Assembly: GCF_029633865.1 (NCBI RefSeq)
Contig: NC_079213.1
Span: forward strand, 85,504,303 to 85,568,302
From: Lampris incognitus
Lineage: Eukaryota > Chordata > Actinopteri > Lampriformes > Lampridae
Direction: 5' to 3'
Length of the DNA stretch: 64,000 nt
Position numbers and translations under genes: made by a program. Every line of letters starts with the position of its first letter. The first letter of the stretch is position 1. The notes beneath the pieces were generated by a model that was not told where the DNA came from, did no database searches, and saw nothing but the letters and a program-made list of their open reading frames with translations. Positions 1 to 32,200 of this stretch are shown in pieces.

Positions 1-864
1 TTTCAATAACTGGATGGTTTGATAACATTTATTTTAGTAGCGTTTTTTCATACTCACTAAAGTTTTTGAACAAATTCTTTTTGCCTCTGCCATTGTTATG
101 TCTCAGGATTCATACCATTAAATTATGTTTTCGATTCCACTCCGGGTTTTTATGAGCACCATGAGACGAAAGGCATGTGCTCATACTTAACCTGATGAGG
201 TTTAACCCAGGTGCTCTCATTTAGACTTACTTATCTTACTCCAGGACTCCATAGTCTCGGACTAACTAAAACAAATTTAAGATACGTTCATGGAGGCTAC
301 TTAAATGTCCTAGTTTAACTAGTATGGATTAAGGACTGATCCTGGCTTGATTTAAGCCCTGTTTGTGAAACCGGCCCAACATTGGCTAAACCAAGGTTAT
401 GTGTATGTTCTCTTATACTGATGTCACCACTAGAGGGCGCTGTAGTGTTGACCTGTGGGCTATAAAAGAGAATGCGCAAAATAAAGAAACCACTTTTCCG
501 GTTACAGCAACACCGATGAAGTGCTCTGTGAAATGAGTCTAGTTGAGGCAGTATTCCTGCCCTCAGAGATGACATCGTCAACAACAATTAATAAGCGGTT
601 CAGATAAAGGATGGATGGATGGATGAATGAGCGAGAGCTTAGAAAACGGCTGCTTGCCCGCTTCGCCATCTTCCGGAAGTCCTGCGGAGGTTCCACTTGC
701 GAAGGTAGACCATTTTGTCTGCATCCAGGTCCGTCTCGTTAAACCAGCAAAAGTGGTTACACACCCTAAATGCACTTGCGCCGTGCGCTTTAGACCTTGC
801 GCTTAGATCGTTAAAATATAGCCTATGGAGCTGGATGACAAAATGGAGGCAGATAAGTATATAC
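1..864. other. unannotated 5' end of window
   Basis: No gene seen. 585-628 contains a short V-SINE tail stub (AAGCGGTTCAG followed by GGATGGAT repeats). 320-410 resembles a small inverted-repeat transposon, but the ends could not be fixed. Confidence 0.3.
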
Positions 865-1693
865 TGCAGTGAATTAGGGGGGCAGCCCGGGAACCGCCGC
901 CACAGCCGGGACGCGAACCCGTGCCTCCTGCACCACAGGCGACAATGTTAACTAGTCGACTAAAGGGTCTGACCCATTAGCCAATGGCTAACGTGTCTAC
1001 TTATTCGTGTACGCTACACTAACCCTCTCTTTCGGGAATCAGCTCCCTCACGCCTCTGGGCGCACGCGCTTCCGATGACCTCGTGGTCTCACCATCCCAC
1101 TTCTGACACCAATGCAGCGAATTAGGAGGGCAGCCCGGGAACCACAGCCGGGACACGAACCCGTGCCTCCTGCACCACAGGTGACAGCGTTAACCAGTCG
1201 ACTAAAGGATCTACTTATTCGTGTACGTTACACTACCCCCCTCATATCAACTCCCTCATGCCTCTGGTCGCACGCGCTTCCAATGACCTCACGGTCTCAC
1301 CATCCCACTTCTGACACCAATGTAGCGAATTCGGAGGGCAGCCCAGCCAGACCGTCACAGCCGGGACGCAAACTCGGATATCCCGCCCCGCGGGCAACAA
1401 CATTAACCAGTCGACTAAAGGGTCTGACCCGTTAGCCAAGGGCCAACGTGTCTACTTATTCGTGTACGTTACACTACCCTCCCCTCCTTCAGGAAACGCT
1501 TCCGATGGCCTCACGGTCCTTGACGATCTCACCATCCCACTTCTGACACCAGTGTAGCGAATTAAAGAGGGCAGTACCGTAACCGCCGCAGCCGAGACTT
1601 GAACCCGGCTCTCCCGCATCACGGGTGACAACGTTAACCAGTCGACTAAACGGTCTGACCCGTTAGCGTGTCTACTTATTCGTGTACATTACA
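865..1693 (-). mobile_element. TRIM-like miniature LTR retrotransposon, tandem array of four LTRs
   Basis: Four LTR copies at 865-1018, 1113-1232, 1321-1473 and 1553-1693 are separated by spacers of 94, 88 and 79 bp. Read on the minus strand each LTR starts TGTA (often TGTAACGT or TGTAGCGT) and ends near CGCTACA. Each spacer begins right after the LTR with a 17-nt match to a tRNA-Leu 3' end complement (TGGTGTCAGAAGTGGGA) and ends with a purine-rich tract before the next LTR. The array is flanked by ATAC at 861-864 and again at 1694-1697, a likely 4-bp target duplication. There is no gag or pol, so mobilisation would have to be in trans. The second LTR carries a deletion of about 30 bp. Confidence 0.75.
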
Positions 1694-3457
1694 ATACGAA
1701 ATCAGCTGTGGTACACAGCAAAGCTACGGCATTGCAGTGGCGTCCTAAATGTGGGCACTTTCTCCTTTCTGTGGCCATATAACATCAACACAAGTTGAGT
1801 GAAGTAATACTTGGGGTAGTATTGGTCGAGGATCAATGACCACACCGGGTTATAGAACTCAGGTTTAATCCTGGCTCAGTAGGCAGACGTAATAACCATA
1901 CATGGTAGTGGTGTAACCATAATAACAGTCCGGGTAGTACATAACACCTAGTGTAGTTCCAGTGGATATACATGGCATTATATCACTACATTGAGGGTTG
2001 GAGCTGTCACACTTCGCCCTGCTCACACGCAGCGGAACATGACGTGGGCGGGCTTGGGTATTTCCCGCTCAAGGAAACAATTTATCACAGCACCGCATGG
2101 CACGCCACAACTAAATAGGGCTGATGAGAAAATCCTTTAAGTGAACAGTCTGATCCCAGCTTTGGATACTCATCTCAGTTGATGACCAACTGTGGTAGAA
2201 ACGTGACGCAGCAGAATTTTTAACAATGTCTGCAAAGACAAAAATCCCAAATTTACACAGCAGAGTGGTTTTCATAACAAGTTATGGATGTCTTCCACAG
2301 CACAACCTCCACCATGCACCATTACCTCCATTGTTTACTATTCTGCTGTCGCAGCTCAACTAGGGTGCCACCTTGTATTCATCTCCCAAGCTGTAAATAG
2401 TTAGTTCTTTTTTTTTTTGGGTGGGTTTGTCGTGTTAAAAGCAGTCTCGGTCACGGGGAGGCCGGACCGATTCTCACGAGATATCGATGTCATCCACTCA
2501 TGTGATTTGTCTGGGATTGAGAGACCAGTCGTTCATTTAATTCACCGTGCATATTGTGATATTGGGCTATACAAATAAAATTGACTTGACTTCTAAGAGA
2601 GTCACACATCATATTGGCGGTGGTCGTGAGGACTGGGGTGAATTGAGAACCACTGCAAGAAAGGAAAGGAATATGGATGTGGTGAGAAAGTGAAAATGGG
2701 ACAGCCCCTGCGACTCCACTTCTTGTCCTGCTGTGTGGAGGTTGTCTTTTATGTTTGTCCTCCCTCAAAACGAGAACAAAGGCCACCGCAGCAAAGCTGG
2801 GGGGGGGGGGGGCGAGAGAGAGAGAGTGAGAGAGAGCAGGAAGGTGGGAGGGGTTGGGATTCTCTGAGATGACGTGGCTCTTTTTTCAGATCCTCATAAC
2901 TTAAGTTTACAGTTGAGTCTGCAAAAAGGACTCAAGGTCTTTTGCGATTTCACTGTCTCATCGTGTAAAATAAAATCAAATGCTGAATAGGGAATTGAGA
3001 GAAATCAACTTTACGACTTTACTTTCAAATAGGAAAAATCCAATTTGTCACTGTGACAAATTATAATGAACTTTACTTTATGACTTCATTTTCAAATAGG
3101 AAAAACCCAATTTGTTACTGTGACAAATATAATCTTTTTGCCTGTTGTCATATCTGCAGTCAATTGTTGAAGTCACATATGTGTTTGATTAAGCTTGATT
3201 TGACAAATCTAGAAAATTATCTTTGAGGGGTTTATTTAAGGGCTAGAAACCTGCTCAGTTCAACTAGGCATCTCTCAGTGCCTCTAATCCGCTCCTCGTT
3301 GACCCCCAGTGCTGCTGCCTCTGCCAGATACTTAATAACATTCAGATGTTTTGTCAGATATCCCAGCCAGTTTTTCTAAGAGCTGGAGTTGGGAACCCCT
3401 GCATTTAGCTCTTCCTCCTATTTTAATTCACTTTCTCCTTCTTTATTGTTTGTCCAG
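1694..3457. other. upstream / 5' intron sequence of ttc39a
   Basis: The missing first ttc39a coding exon could be here but was not found. Short purine-rich runs occur at 2797-2850. A tail-like segment (ATTGGGCTATACAAATAAAA) at about 2560-2592 resembles a fish retroelement 3' end. Confidence 0.3.
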
Positions 3458-23057
<19,600 letters not shown>

Positions 23058-25600
23058 TGCCCAGAGGAGGGCGCACCAGACTAGAGGCAGCATCCTGTTC
23101 CTGACATCCCACAATGCACCACTCAGCCCAACCCAATGCAGTGCCAGGTCGAGGAGTCGGGGTGAACCCAACAGAGCCAGCCCCGCGAGCACTAGACCCG
23201 ATTTCAATATGGTGGCTACTGTTGGCTCTCATCTAGCTCAGAATATATCTGACTAAATCTAACCAATTTTTGAAAAAAGTGAAAGTGAAAAGTGATAGTC
23301 TAGAGATGAGTAAGTCTCCTAACTGGGGAGCTAAATATAAAAAAAGCAATTAAAAATATTCTAGCACGGGGTGCCTCTGTAACTGAATAGTTACAGTGCA
23401 CACCACATGGACACAACGTCACCGGTTCAATTCTAGCTGGCGACCTATGTTGCATGACATACCCCTCTCTCTTGTCTTCATTTCCTGTCGACCTCTTGTC
23501 TGATAAAGTTAAAAACACCAAAACACAATCTTGAAAAATATTCTCGCATGATATATGGACTTGTGTTGTGTTTCTTAGACAGTTAAAGTTGGTTGGGTGA
23601 TATATAATCATGTAATGATAAATTAAACAGTTCTGTCTAAAAGTGAGCTACATTTAGCTAGATATATTCTGAGCTAGATGTGTGCTAACACGTATCTGTC
23701 TTGTTGAAATCAGATTAGTTCTCAGTGAGTACCAAACATCACATTAACCAAACACGGACACTAACTATACACAGCCAGCAGCAAATATTTGACAAGCCAG
23801 CCATCAAGATGTAACAGTAAAATTGCACCATTTTATTGAAAGTAATTTTCATTTGCAAAATTTGATACAGCACCACCTAAAACGACATCACACAACACAA
23901 TATGGTTAGATACAACATAACACAACCCAATGCATTGTCCACAGACTGACTTCTATTCTGCCCCTCTGCATAGGACATATTTTGGTTTGCAGGTTTAAAA
24001 AAAACCAAAAACAAACTACAACAAGAACACAGCCAAATAGGATATGACTTTTTAATGTCTGAATTTGCTGTTCCACATGACATTCCATTTATTTATTTTG
24101 TCTCATCCAGAAATTCATTTTAACATAATACTTTTCCTTGAACAATGTTGTAACCTACAAAAAATAGCAACTCTTAATGGAATGCTTGTAACAGTCTTCC
24201 TGTAAGGGACTGTTCCCGCCACTAAATTCTTGTCATATTCACAGACCCAAACACTGACCCCTGCACAGGATTATATAAAGCAGCCAGTCTTGCAAAATCT
24301 GCATAGTCGACGTATGTCTGTTTGACTGGGAGAGTATTTTGTGTGTTTATTTATTAACTACAAATGGCGCATTCTAGGAAAAAAAATGTCCCGTTTTAAG
24401 AGGACAGATGCATGTGTCTTTTAGAAAGGCAGACTCCCTCCTTTTCTCCTGCTGGCGTGTGGGACAGGCTCCAACGGTACTTGAGTTTGAACAAACAGGC
24501 CATTCAGGCATACAGGCGAAGGAACTGCTTGCTTGTCAGCCTGTTGCATCTTTATTAAGGAAAGACAGATTGAGCGACAGCCACTTGCTTTATTAACTAC
24601 TACTCCATCAGCCACAGTAAACTAGAACAACCTACAGAATAAGTTATACTTCATAGATCCTGTGCATCAAAAAGTAAGCTGAATATGACCAATGTTTATT
24701 CCAGATGATTGCAATAAGTCAAAGAAATGTAGTAAGGCAAAAAAGGGGTCACATGTCCTCATGTTGTTTAGTAGGTTTTTGAAGTTGTGTGTTCAACAGA
24801 CTATCTTAAGCCCAATAGTTCAAATGATCTCTCAAGTGATGGAATTAGAACTCTGTTGATTTATTCATGATTAGACTAAGGTTTGGGTTTAAGGAAATGA
24901 CCAGAGTCAATTTTAGACTTTTTTTTAAATGGTGGAGGAAATATATGCTTTACAATGTTTAATAAACAATTTTAATGTGGATCTTACTGAAATGACAAAT
25001 CAAACAACTTTTTCAGATTATATTCTGTTTACCTTTTGTTTTGTTTTCTCTTTGGTTTTATTGATATGATGAGACTTCCATCAGATTTAATGGCACTGTG
25101 ATGTTAATGGTCAGCGTATAGTATTGGGCATGGCAAATACTGAGCAGAGTATTATTCCTGTACATACTGATTGTTTCTTTTGTAATTTAAAAGAAAAGGA
25201 TCAAATAAGTAACTCAAATCCCCCTTTGTGTTGTTTGCCTTATTGTGTTCATTCCTCTATTTCTCTTAGCACAATCAGCTGCACAAAGCATGCTTATGTA
25301 CACTATAAAGTGGCATATTTCACTTAACAAAATAACATTACTAACAAAGCTTTGCACACATTGTGTCCGGTGGGATTTTTTCATTTTGTTGACGACAGCC
25401 ACGAAGAACGTGGTATAGTATTGTACAGCCACCACGTCTCATTAAGAATGCTAATAGCGAGGATCAAATTCAGTCAAATACGAAGAAAACCTTGACAGAA
25501 TGCGTAACATCCGATATGTTGAGGCCTATCCGTTTCAGTGAGATGGACCTGAGCTTGAAAGACCTTGTATCAGTTTGTTATCTGTGTTTATGTTTTTAGC
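23058..25600 (+). other. ttc39a 3' flank / intergenic region
   Basis: AT-rich sequence with no supported gene. ATTAAA at 23622-23627 and AATAAA at 24961-24966 are candidate ttc39a poly(A) signals. One SINE (23367-23533) is inserted. The short open frames here have no recognisable protein. Confidence 0.4.
23367..23533 (+). mobile_element. tRNA-derived SINE with 15-bp target duplication
   Basis: Head GGGTGCCTCTGTAACTGAAT with a B-box-like CCGGTTCAATTCTAG, then CATTTCCTGTCGACCTCTTG and an A-rich end. It is flanked by AAAAATATTCTAGCA (23352-23366) and AAAAATATTCTCGCA (23534-23548), one mismatch. It is a different SINE family from the V-SINEs. Confidence 0.75.
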
Positions 25601-25624
25601 AGACGGCAATGTGATCGCCACTCT

Positions 25625-25691
25625 GATTGGCGCTGAGGCAGCGTGCCCGTGACGTAAGGTGTAGCTCATTGGTCCGCATTAAAAGGGGCGG
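25625..25691 (+). promoter_or_regulatory. rnf11: likely rnf11 core promoter elements
   Basis: About 0.5 kb upstream of the rnf11 start codon there are two inverted CCAAT boxes (ATTGG at 25626-25630 and 25668-25672), a CRE-like TGACGTAA (25650-25657) and a GC box GGGGCGG (25685-25691) within 70 bp. There is no convincing TATA box. This pattern is typical of a broadly expressed gene. The transcription start was not determined; the 5' UTR would run to 26153. Confidence 0.5.
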
Positions 25692-26153
25692 CGATTCGTG
25701 TTGCTACATCATCACCTTCTCTCGTTCATGAGCTTTAATGGGGAAAGTCCCTGTCATGGGGTGCAAAACCAGTGTAGGGGCAATTAGGTTCGTCATTTTG
25801 GGTGCGAAATACCGGTAACTTCGCCGCTGAGGGTTTTTTTTGTAGGACCGCGAATTTCTTTTTTTTGTGGGCTTATTTCATTCGCGTGAGCTGGCGAGCA
25901 AATGTTCGTTTTGCGAGTGCTAGCCAGTGTTAGCAAGCTAGCTCTTTGTGCTGGTAACTGAATGATGTTTTGTTTTTGTTGAACCGAGCCGCTCTCCCGT
26001 CGCCTGGGAGAGGACATTTCTAAGTGTATGGAAAACCCCCAGTAGATCGAGTTTGCCTCATGCGTAATTACTGAACTGTTGGTGAAGGTGGCCCTTAGAA
26101 TCGACTATTTGTAAAGTGACATCGACAGGGGAAAGAGTTTGAAGAGGACGGAG

Positions 26154-26276
26154 ATGGGAAACTGTCTAAAATCTCCGACCTCGGATGATATTTCTCTGCT
26201 GCACGAATCTCAGTCCGACCGAGCCAGTTACGGAGACGGAGCTGACCCCGATCAGGAGCCACCGCCTCCTTACCAG
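26154..26276 (+). CDS. rnf11: rnf11 exon 1 (start codon)
   Basis: The start is taken at 26154 (MGNCLKSPTSDDISLLHESQ), because the myristoylation signal needs MG at the very N-terminus. An in-frame ATG 15 bp upstream (26139) would add MKRTE and destroy that signal. The exon ends with PPPPYQ and donor GTAACT. Confidence 0.98.
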
Positions 26277-29200
26277 GTAACTTGGATCAACTGTGTGCCA
26301 AACGAGCAGTTCATGTTTTGTCATAACGTTGATGAACTTGTGATGCTCAATTTGGTGATGCGTTTAAGATCTGACACAGCTGGTTCATTTTCTCTTGTTC
26401 TTTTACTCTGCTTTAAGCAAGAAAAGAAAAGGAAATGACATAAAAACATGCAAACAAACGACATGTAAAGATCGGCCTAGTTAGAGTACAACATCATCAG
26501 GCAACGTCAATAACCCAGCCCATTGACCCTGTCCCGTAATCCTCTTTGTTCTGTCTGAAGGTCATTTTCATTGTTATTAAAGCACTACAAGTGAATAAAA
26601 TCACAATCTTCTGCTTAGCACAGTGGATCTTGCATTATCCGTTCAAGTTCAATAATGCTGATAAAATAAAACAGTCCCATAATGTCTTATTAACATCTTA
26701 TGCTTAGTGGTATAAGGTCTATTTATTCGACATATCCCGGGGAGATATTTTGTAACAAAGCAGAAAATGTAGGCTATTTGCATGATCCAATCTGAAGCCC
26801 CACATAATTCTTTTAAAATGCGAGTTTTGTAGCTTTATAAAGGATTGACTGTCAAAACTTTCTTAGCTGTTTCTATCTGTGACCTCCCCAGAGCGAGAAA
26901 TGGATGTCTTTTGTTTGGTATCTTTATTTCAGAAAGGGACCACTCACATACATACAAGGCCCCACTGTAACTATATGGTCAGGTTTATTTGTACAGCCCT
27001 AAAATCACAGTTGCAACCTCAGAGGACTTTACATACACGGTAAAAAAAAACTGCTAGATACAGACAGTGGACAGCACCGTCTACCATTACGCCATTGATT
27101 GGGATGAGGAAAAAACTCCACAGAAATGTGTTTTAGGAAAATAAATGGGAGAAACCTCAGGAAGTGCATCAGAGGAGGGATCCTCTTCCAGGAGGGATAG
27201 GTGTGCAATAGGTTCTGAGTGAGCAAGAAAGATAATGCAGTAACAGATTTGAAAATAAAATATATAACAAAAATGACCTAGTGATAATGAGTTGTTTTCC
27301 CAATTCGAATCGATCTTCATCATAATAATCTGATTATCAATTCATTTAATCCCTGTGATGGCCTGGCGGCCTGTCCAGGGTGTCTCCCCGCTTGCCGCCC
27401 AATGACTGCTGGAATAGGCTCCAGCATCCCCGCGACCCCGAGAGCAGCATAAGCGGTTAAGATGGATGGATTAATCCCTGAATCGATCTTTTAAATTTTT
27501 TCCCCTCCGTTGACGGTGTGAAATGGAAATTACAGACTGAAAACTGCTTTGGGGTCAATTCTTAATGTAAATATGAATATTTTTAATTATACACCAGGTT
27601 AGAGAGTTCCTTGTACAATTTATAGCATTAGCTATCTGAGAATCTTTCATATCCAAGAAAAATTAGTATTGTAACTGAAATATCCCTAACTGAATCAATA
27701 TTGATTTGAATCGATTCAGAAATTGAATCAATTCGGGACCTTGTGAATCAATTTGATTTGGGAAATCAGTGGCGATACCCAGCCCTAGAGTTAGGCTGAG
27801 TGGACACTGGGACAGCGCTGTATGCACATGAAACATAACACATCCACCACAAATATCACCAGAGAACAACACCATCCCATGCACCAGCCAAGTGGCATGG
27901 AACCCTGGAACACAAAGACGAGAGGTGTCATAACTACAGCAGAAAAACTTGGGCACATCATTAACACAGGTGGAGACAGAGTGCAGAGTAATGCCAGTGA
28001 TTAGTTTGCTTGGCATTGCCTCTGTATGGTTAACTGGCCATTTTGTAGGTGTACTAATCCTGTGGTCAATCAAATTAGCATGACAGATGTGTTTTGATAT
28101 TCAGTTTTTGCTCCTTTTCTTCATGAATGTAAAAATAGCAGTTATAGATTAATGGTGTTTCGGGCATGAGATAAATTGCTGAAATGTACTAGCCAAATGG
28201 AATAAGGGAAAGCAGTATGCTAGCTAATTGCATGTATATGTGCTAAATTCAGTATAATCTTTCAAATCTACCTACCAGATACACAAACAATTTCTTGCAC
28301 CTTCCTTCACGCAACATTTGTTCTGCCAGTGGCCCTATATACCGGCGTAGAGGGACCATAAAGTAAGGGAAATTTCAAAACTGCTATAACTGTCTTTTAA
28401 AAGACATGTTGACTGATGGCATTTGGCGAAACAATGCATTACTTTAAATAAACCTAAACTTGTCCTGCCTTGCAAACATTGCTCTTATTTTCAGAAAGCA
28501 GAATCAATCTAAAAAAAAATCCCTACCTCTTCTGCTGCCCTCGCATGCTTGGACTACGCCCCTAGCTATCCCATTGTGCTCCGCACAGAATACTGCTTAC
28601 ATCCCATAGAGAGTAAATAGGTGGAATTGATCCCCTGGCAAACTGCAGTCAATGGCTCATCACGGTGAGCATGATGCATAACCTCAGCTGTCACAAATGG
28701 TGAAGTCATTGGCAAAAGGCATGTAAGTCTCAAGACAGGCCAAGGCCTGGTCAGTGGCAACAAAGAATTCACCACAGACAGAAAGAAATCTTATTTCCCA
28801 GTCACCACACTGTCAAAGGCTGCCCAAGCTGTAGTCCTGGAAGAAGAGAATAAAAGAGGAAGCATGCAACAGGCATATTCGTATACTTCTTGTCTCATTA
28901 TTATGCTGAGGCCATAATGACGCTACTGTGTGCCACGCCGTACCAACAGAATCTTGTGCACGTATATTGTTTGTTTCCGTTACCAGTTGGAACTGAAGTC
29001 AGAATGATGGAAGTCCCTAAGAAAAAACTACAATGATTACAACAAATGACTCCATGCAACGGCGTCCATCTATGTAATACACATATAATGTTTATCCTCC
29101 ATTGACCATAACAATGATTCAGACAGTTTTGTTTTCTGATAGATAAAGACAAATGCTTGCTTGCTTGCAGTATGCAAGATAGGGTCAGTGCAGGGTGTAA

Positions 29201-32200
29201 TAATGGCGCCATGGGATACTATCGTCACTGTACCAGATGTGGCATCACTGAATGTGATGTAAAACCAATCATTGAATGCCCATTGAATTATTAAACCCTT
29301 TCATTGCCATGATCAGGCCATGTTCAGCATGGTTATCAAAACATGGTTAAAATCAAGAAATGGGCACAATTTGGAATCATTCCACGGCATACCATGTGCT
29401 AATGGAAATGCAATCAGAATAGTTTCTTGGAATGGTTTCAGCCAATGTTGTGGAAAAGCACCAATAGGATTATTACATTCATACAGACAAATGGATGGTG
29501 GACTAGAAGAGTGCAATAGCACTGAGGGACAGCAGGGGAGACCCATTTATACTGAGACCCTCCCAGAAAGGTTGATTAAAGTTTCAACAAAGCCCACTAA
29601 CTCAGAGGTATAAGTTCAATCAATCAATCAAGTTGCATTTTATATAGCACTTTTCTAGCTGCAACAGCCACTCAAAGCGCTTTACATTTCTGGTCAAATC
29701 TGAATTTCAGACACCTGTTATAATAAAACACAAGCCGTTTTCTGTACAATCGCTATCTATTTCATTCAAGTCAAATGATAATGAGTTCAAGTCAAGTTCA
29801 AGTCAAATGATAATGAAAACTAGAGGAGTGCACTCAGCAGTAGAGTGCAGATCCCCACCAGGCATTCGTATCTCCTTCTCCGTTGCTTGGACTTGGTGAC
29901 AAACCACCCCTTTTTTCACTTAACGGGAGAAGGGAAAATACATACACACACGGACAGGAAAAACTGTTTTTCCCATTATAAAATGTCTATGCAGTGTCCA
30001 AGTTGATTGAGTGGGAAATATGGGGGGGGGGGGGGTTAATATGCATTGCTGAAGCTAAAAAAATCTACCTAATAATAAGGGTTTTGCCTGTCAGTCTGTG
30101 GATGTGCAGCCTCCTAGGTGGACCCTCGCATGAAAGCAACCATGTCTGACATGAAATGACAGAGATTAGGCTATCATAATTTAAAAGCCCTTATTAAAAG
30201 ACTTAAAACAACATTTAACCATTGTGGTTTTCACAAAATGAATTAAGGTGAATGGCTTCTCTGCTGATTGACTTTTATTCACAAAACAATGGTAAGAAAA
30301 CACAGCTCAGCCATAGGAAATGTTTTATTGTAGCTACTGAGATGATTTCCAGCTGTGACTATGATAAGTCCTACTTTTGAAATTTTATTTTAATAGTGGC
30401 GTTTTAACATTGGAGACTATGGCACTTCCGTGTGGCAGCAAGGTAAATAAGGTGAATGATTTTTTGTTCATCCAGTGTTCCTCCAGTTCTCCTGTGCTGA
30501 AATCATCAGTGAATCATTTTCTGACTTGTGAAATACCATCGACTTCTCGTTTACTTTCAAGACTCACAGCTGAATACATAATGATTTAGTTCTGACACTG
30601 TCGCTACTCATTCTGACTCAACTGTAGATGTGAGTTGTGTATGCGCACGGTTGGCTTAGATCAGGCAGCAACAGAGAGCAGCGTTGGTTGAACGAGCTAG
30701 ACTGAATGAAGAGAGGGAGCAGTGATAGCGAGAGCAAATGTTGAAGGTTTTGAATCACTGAAACCATAAGAGGTTCTTCATCATACACTCATAACTGCAC
30801 AAAAAAATATTAGGCTGATAGGTCCAGTAGTTACACACTCAAACCCACACATGCAAACCCACACATACACATGCAACCAAATATATAATCCCTTCCAGGC
30901 TACTGCCTGGCGGAGATCTTAACTAAGTGTATAGGTTTGAAGGAAATTACAGAATCAGCCTCCTTATTGACGGGGAGACTCTCCAAGGCAAAGGGGCATG
31001 GTAAGAAACCACTCTTCAAGCCACTGAGGTCTTTTTGGATCAGAAAATAGAGAAGAGGCCATTGCCTTGGTATTGGAAGGCACGTGATACATAAGGCCTT
31101 TAAGCCAATGTAGCATTTAGTATATTACTTGAAAATAAGGATCTAGCATGGAAAACGACCTACTGAATAAAGGCTTAGATGGGTATAATGTGATTTTTAT
31201 ATATATATAAAAGGGATTCAAGCAGTTGTATCCTTTACAGTCTGGAGATTTTTAGTGCTAATAATGTGGCAGGCCAGAGAAAGGGGCTTTGCATTAATCT
31301 AGTCTGGATGAAACAATTGTGGTAATTAAGTAGTTAAAATTTTAGCAATGCTTGAGGTTGAAAAAAGCAGTCTTGACGATTTCATTAATGTGTAACTAAC
31401 TCAAAAGAGTCAAAAGCAACTACCAGACTTTTGATTGAGGAACTCCTACGTTATCAGAATCAGAAACACTTTATTTGTCATTTAATTTCATGCACTTGTA
31501 CACATGAAATGAAACAAAACATTGTTGCCCACAGCAGTGCAACACAAAGACAAAAACACATATCCAAAAACTACAAGAATACATACAGCCAAACTAACAC
31601 ATATCTAAACTAAAAAAAAAAATCACTGTCCAGGAGAACGAACGCCAGCCAGGATGACTGTTGGAACTGCTGGTCTGCATGGGCTAGCAGTTAGCTTAGC
31701 CTGCCCTGCTTCAGGCACAACTCCAGGCAGGGCCGTGGTCTCTGGGCCCACAGGATGTAGCAGTTCAAGCTCTCCCAGCCGATCCAGCGCCAGCTCTCCC
31801 AGCCATCAAATGAAGACAAACTTAGAGGTGGACAAAGATGCTGCATGGATGGTACTGGGTAAGGCCGCTGCAAATGTGAATTTACACCGGCATCTTCCCA
31901 CACTAAAAATGCACTGGCTTGTGCATCCTCAGTGGCTGGGTTCAGGACCTGCAGATTTAAGATAAGTGTTTTTAAAGCATAGGAACTTTAAGTTGAGCTC
32001 AGGTCAAAGCAGCATGAAAGCTCTGTCAGAACAAATGAAGAATGCTTGTTTATGCCAGAGAGTCAACTAGATCATCTATTATAGATCACTAGTCATCCTA
32101 GCTGGCGTTCGTTCTCCTGGACAGTGATTTTTTTTGTTTTGTTTTGTTTAGTTTAGATATATGTGTTTGTTTGGATATATGTGTTCTTGTAGTTTTTGGA

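Noticed and set aside
865..1693. CRISPR-like array of repeats and spacers
   Set aside because: The repeats are about 150 bp with LTR ends and the spacers share a primer site; the genome is vertebrate.
26139..26153. Upstream in-frame ATG of rnf11 (adds MKRTE)
   Set aside because: It would remove the N-terminal MGNC acylation signal conserved in all RNF11 proteins.
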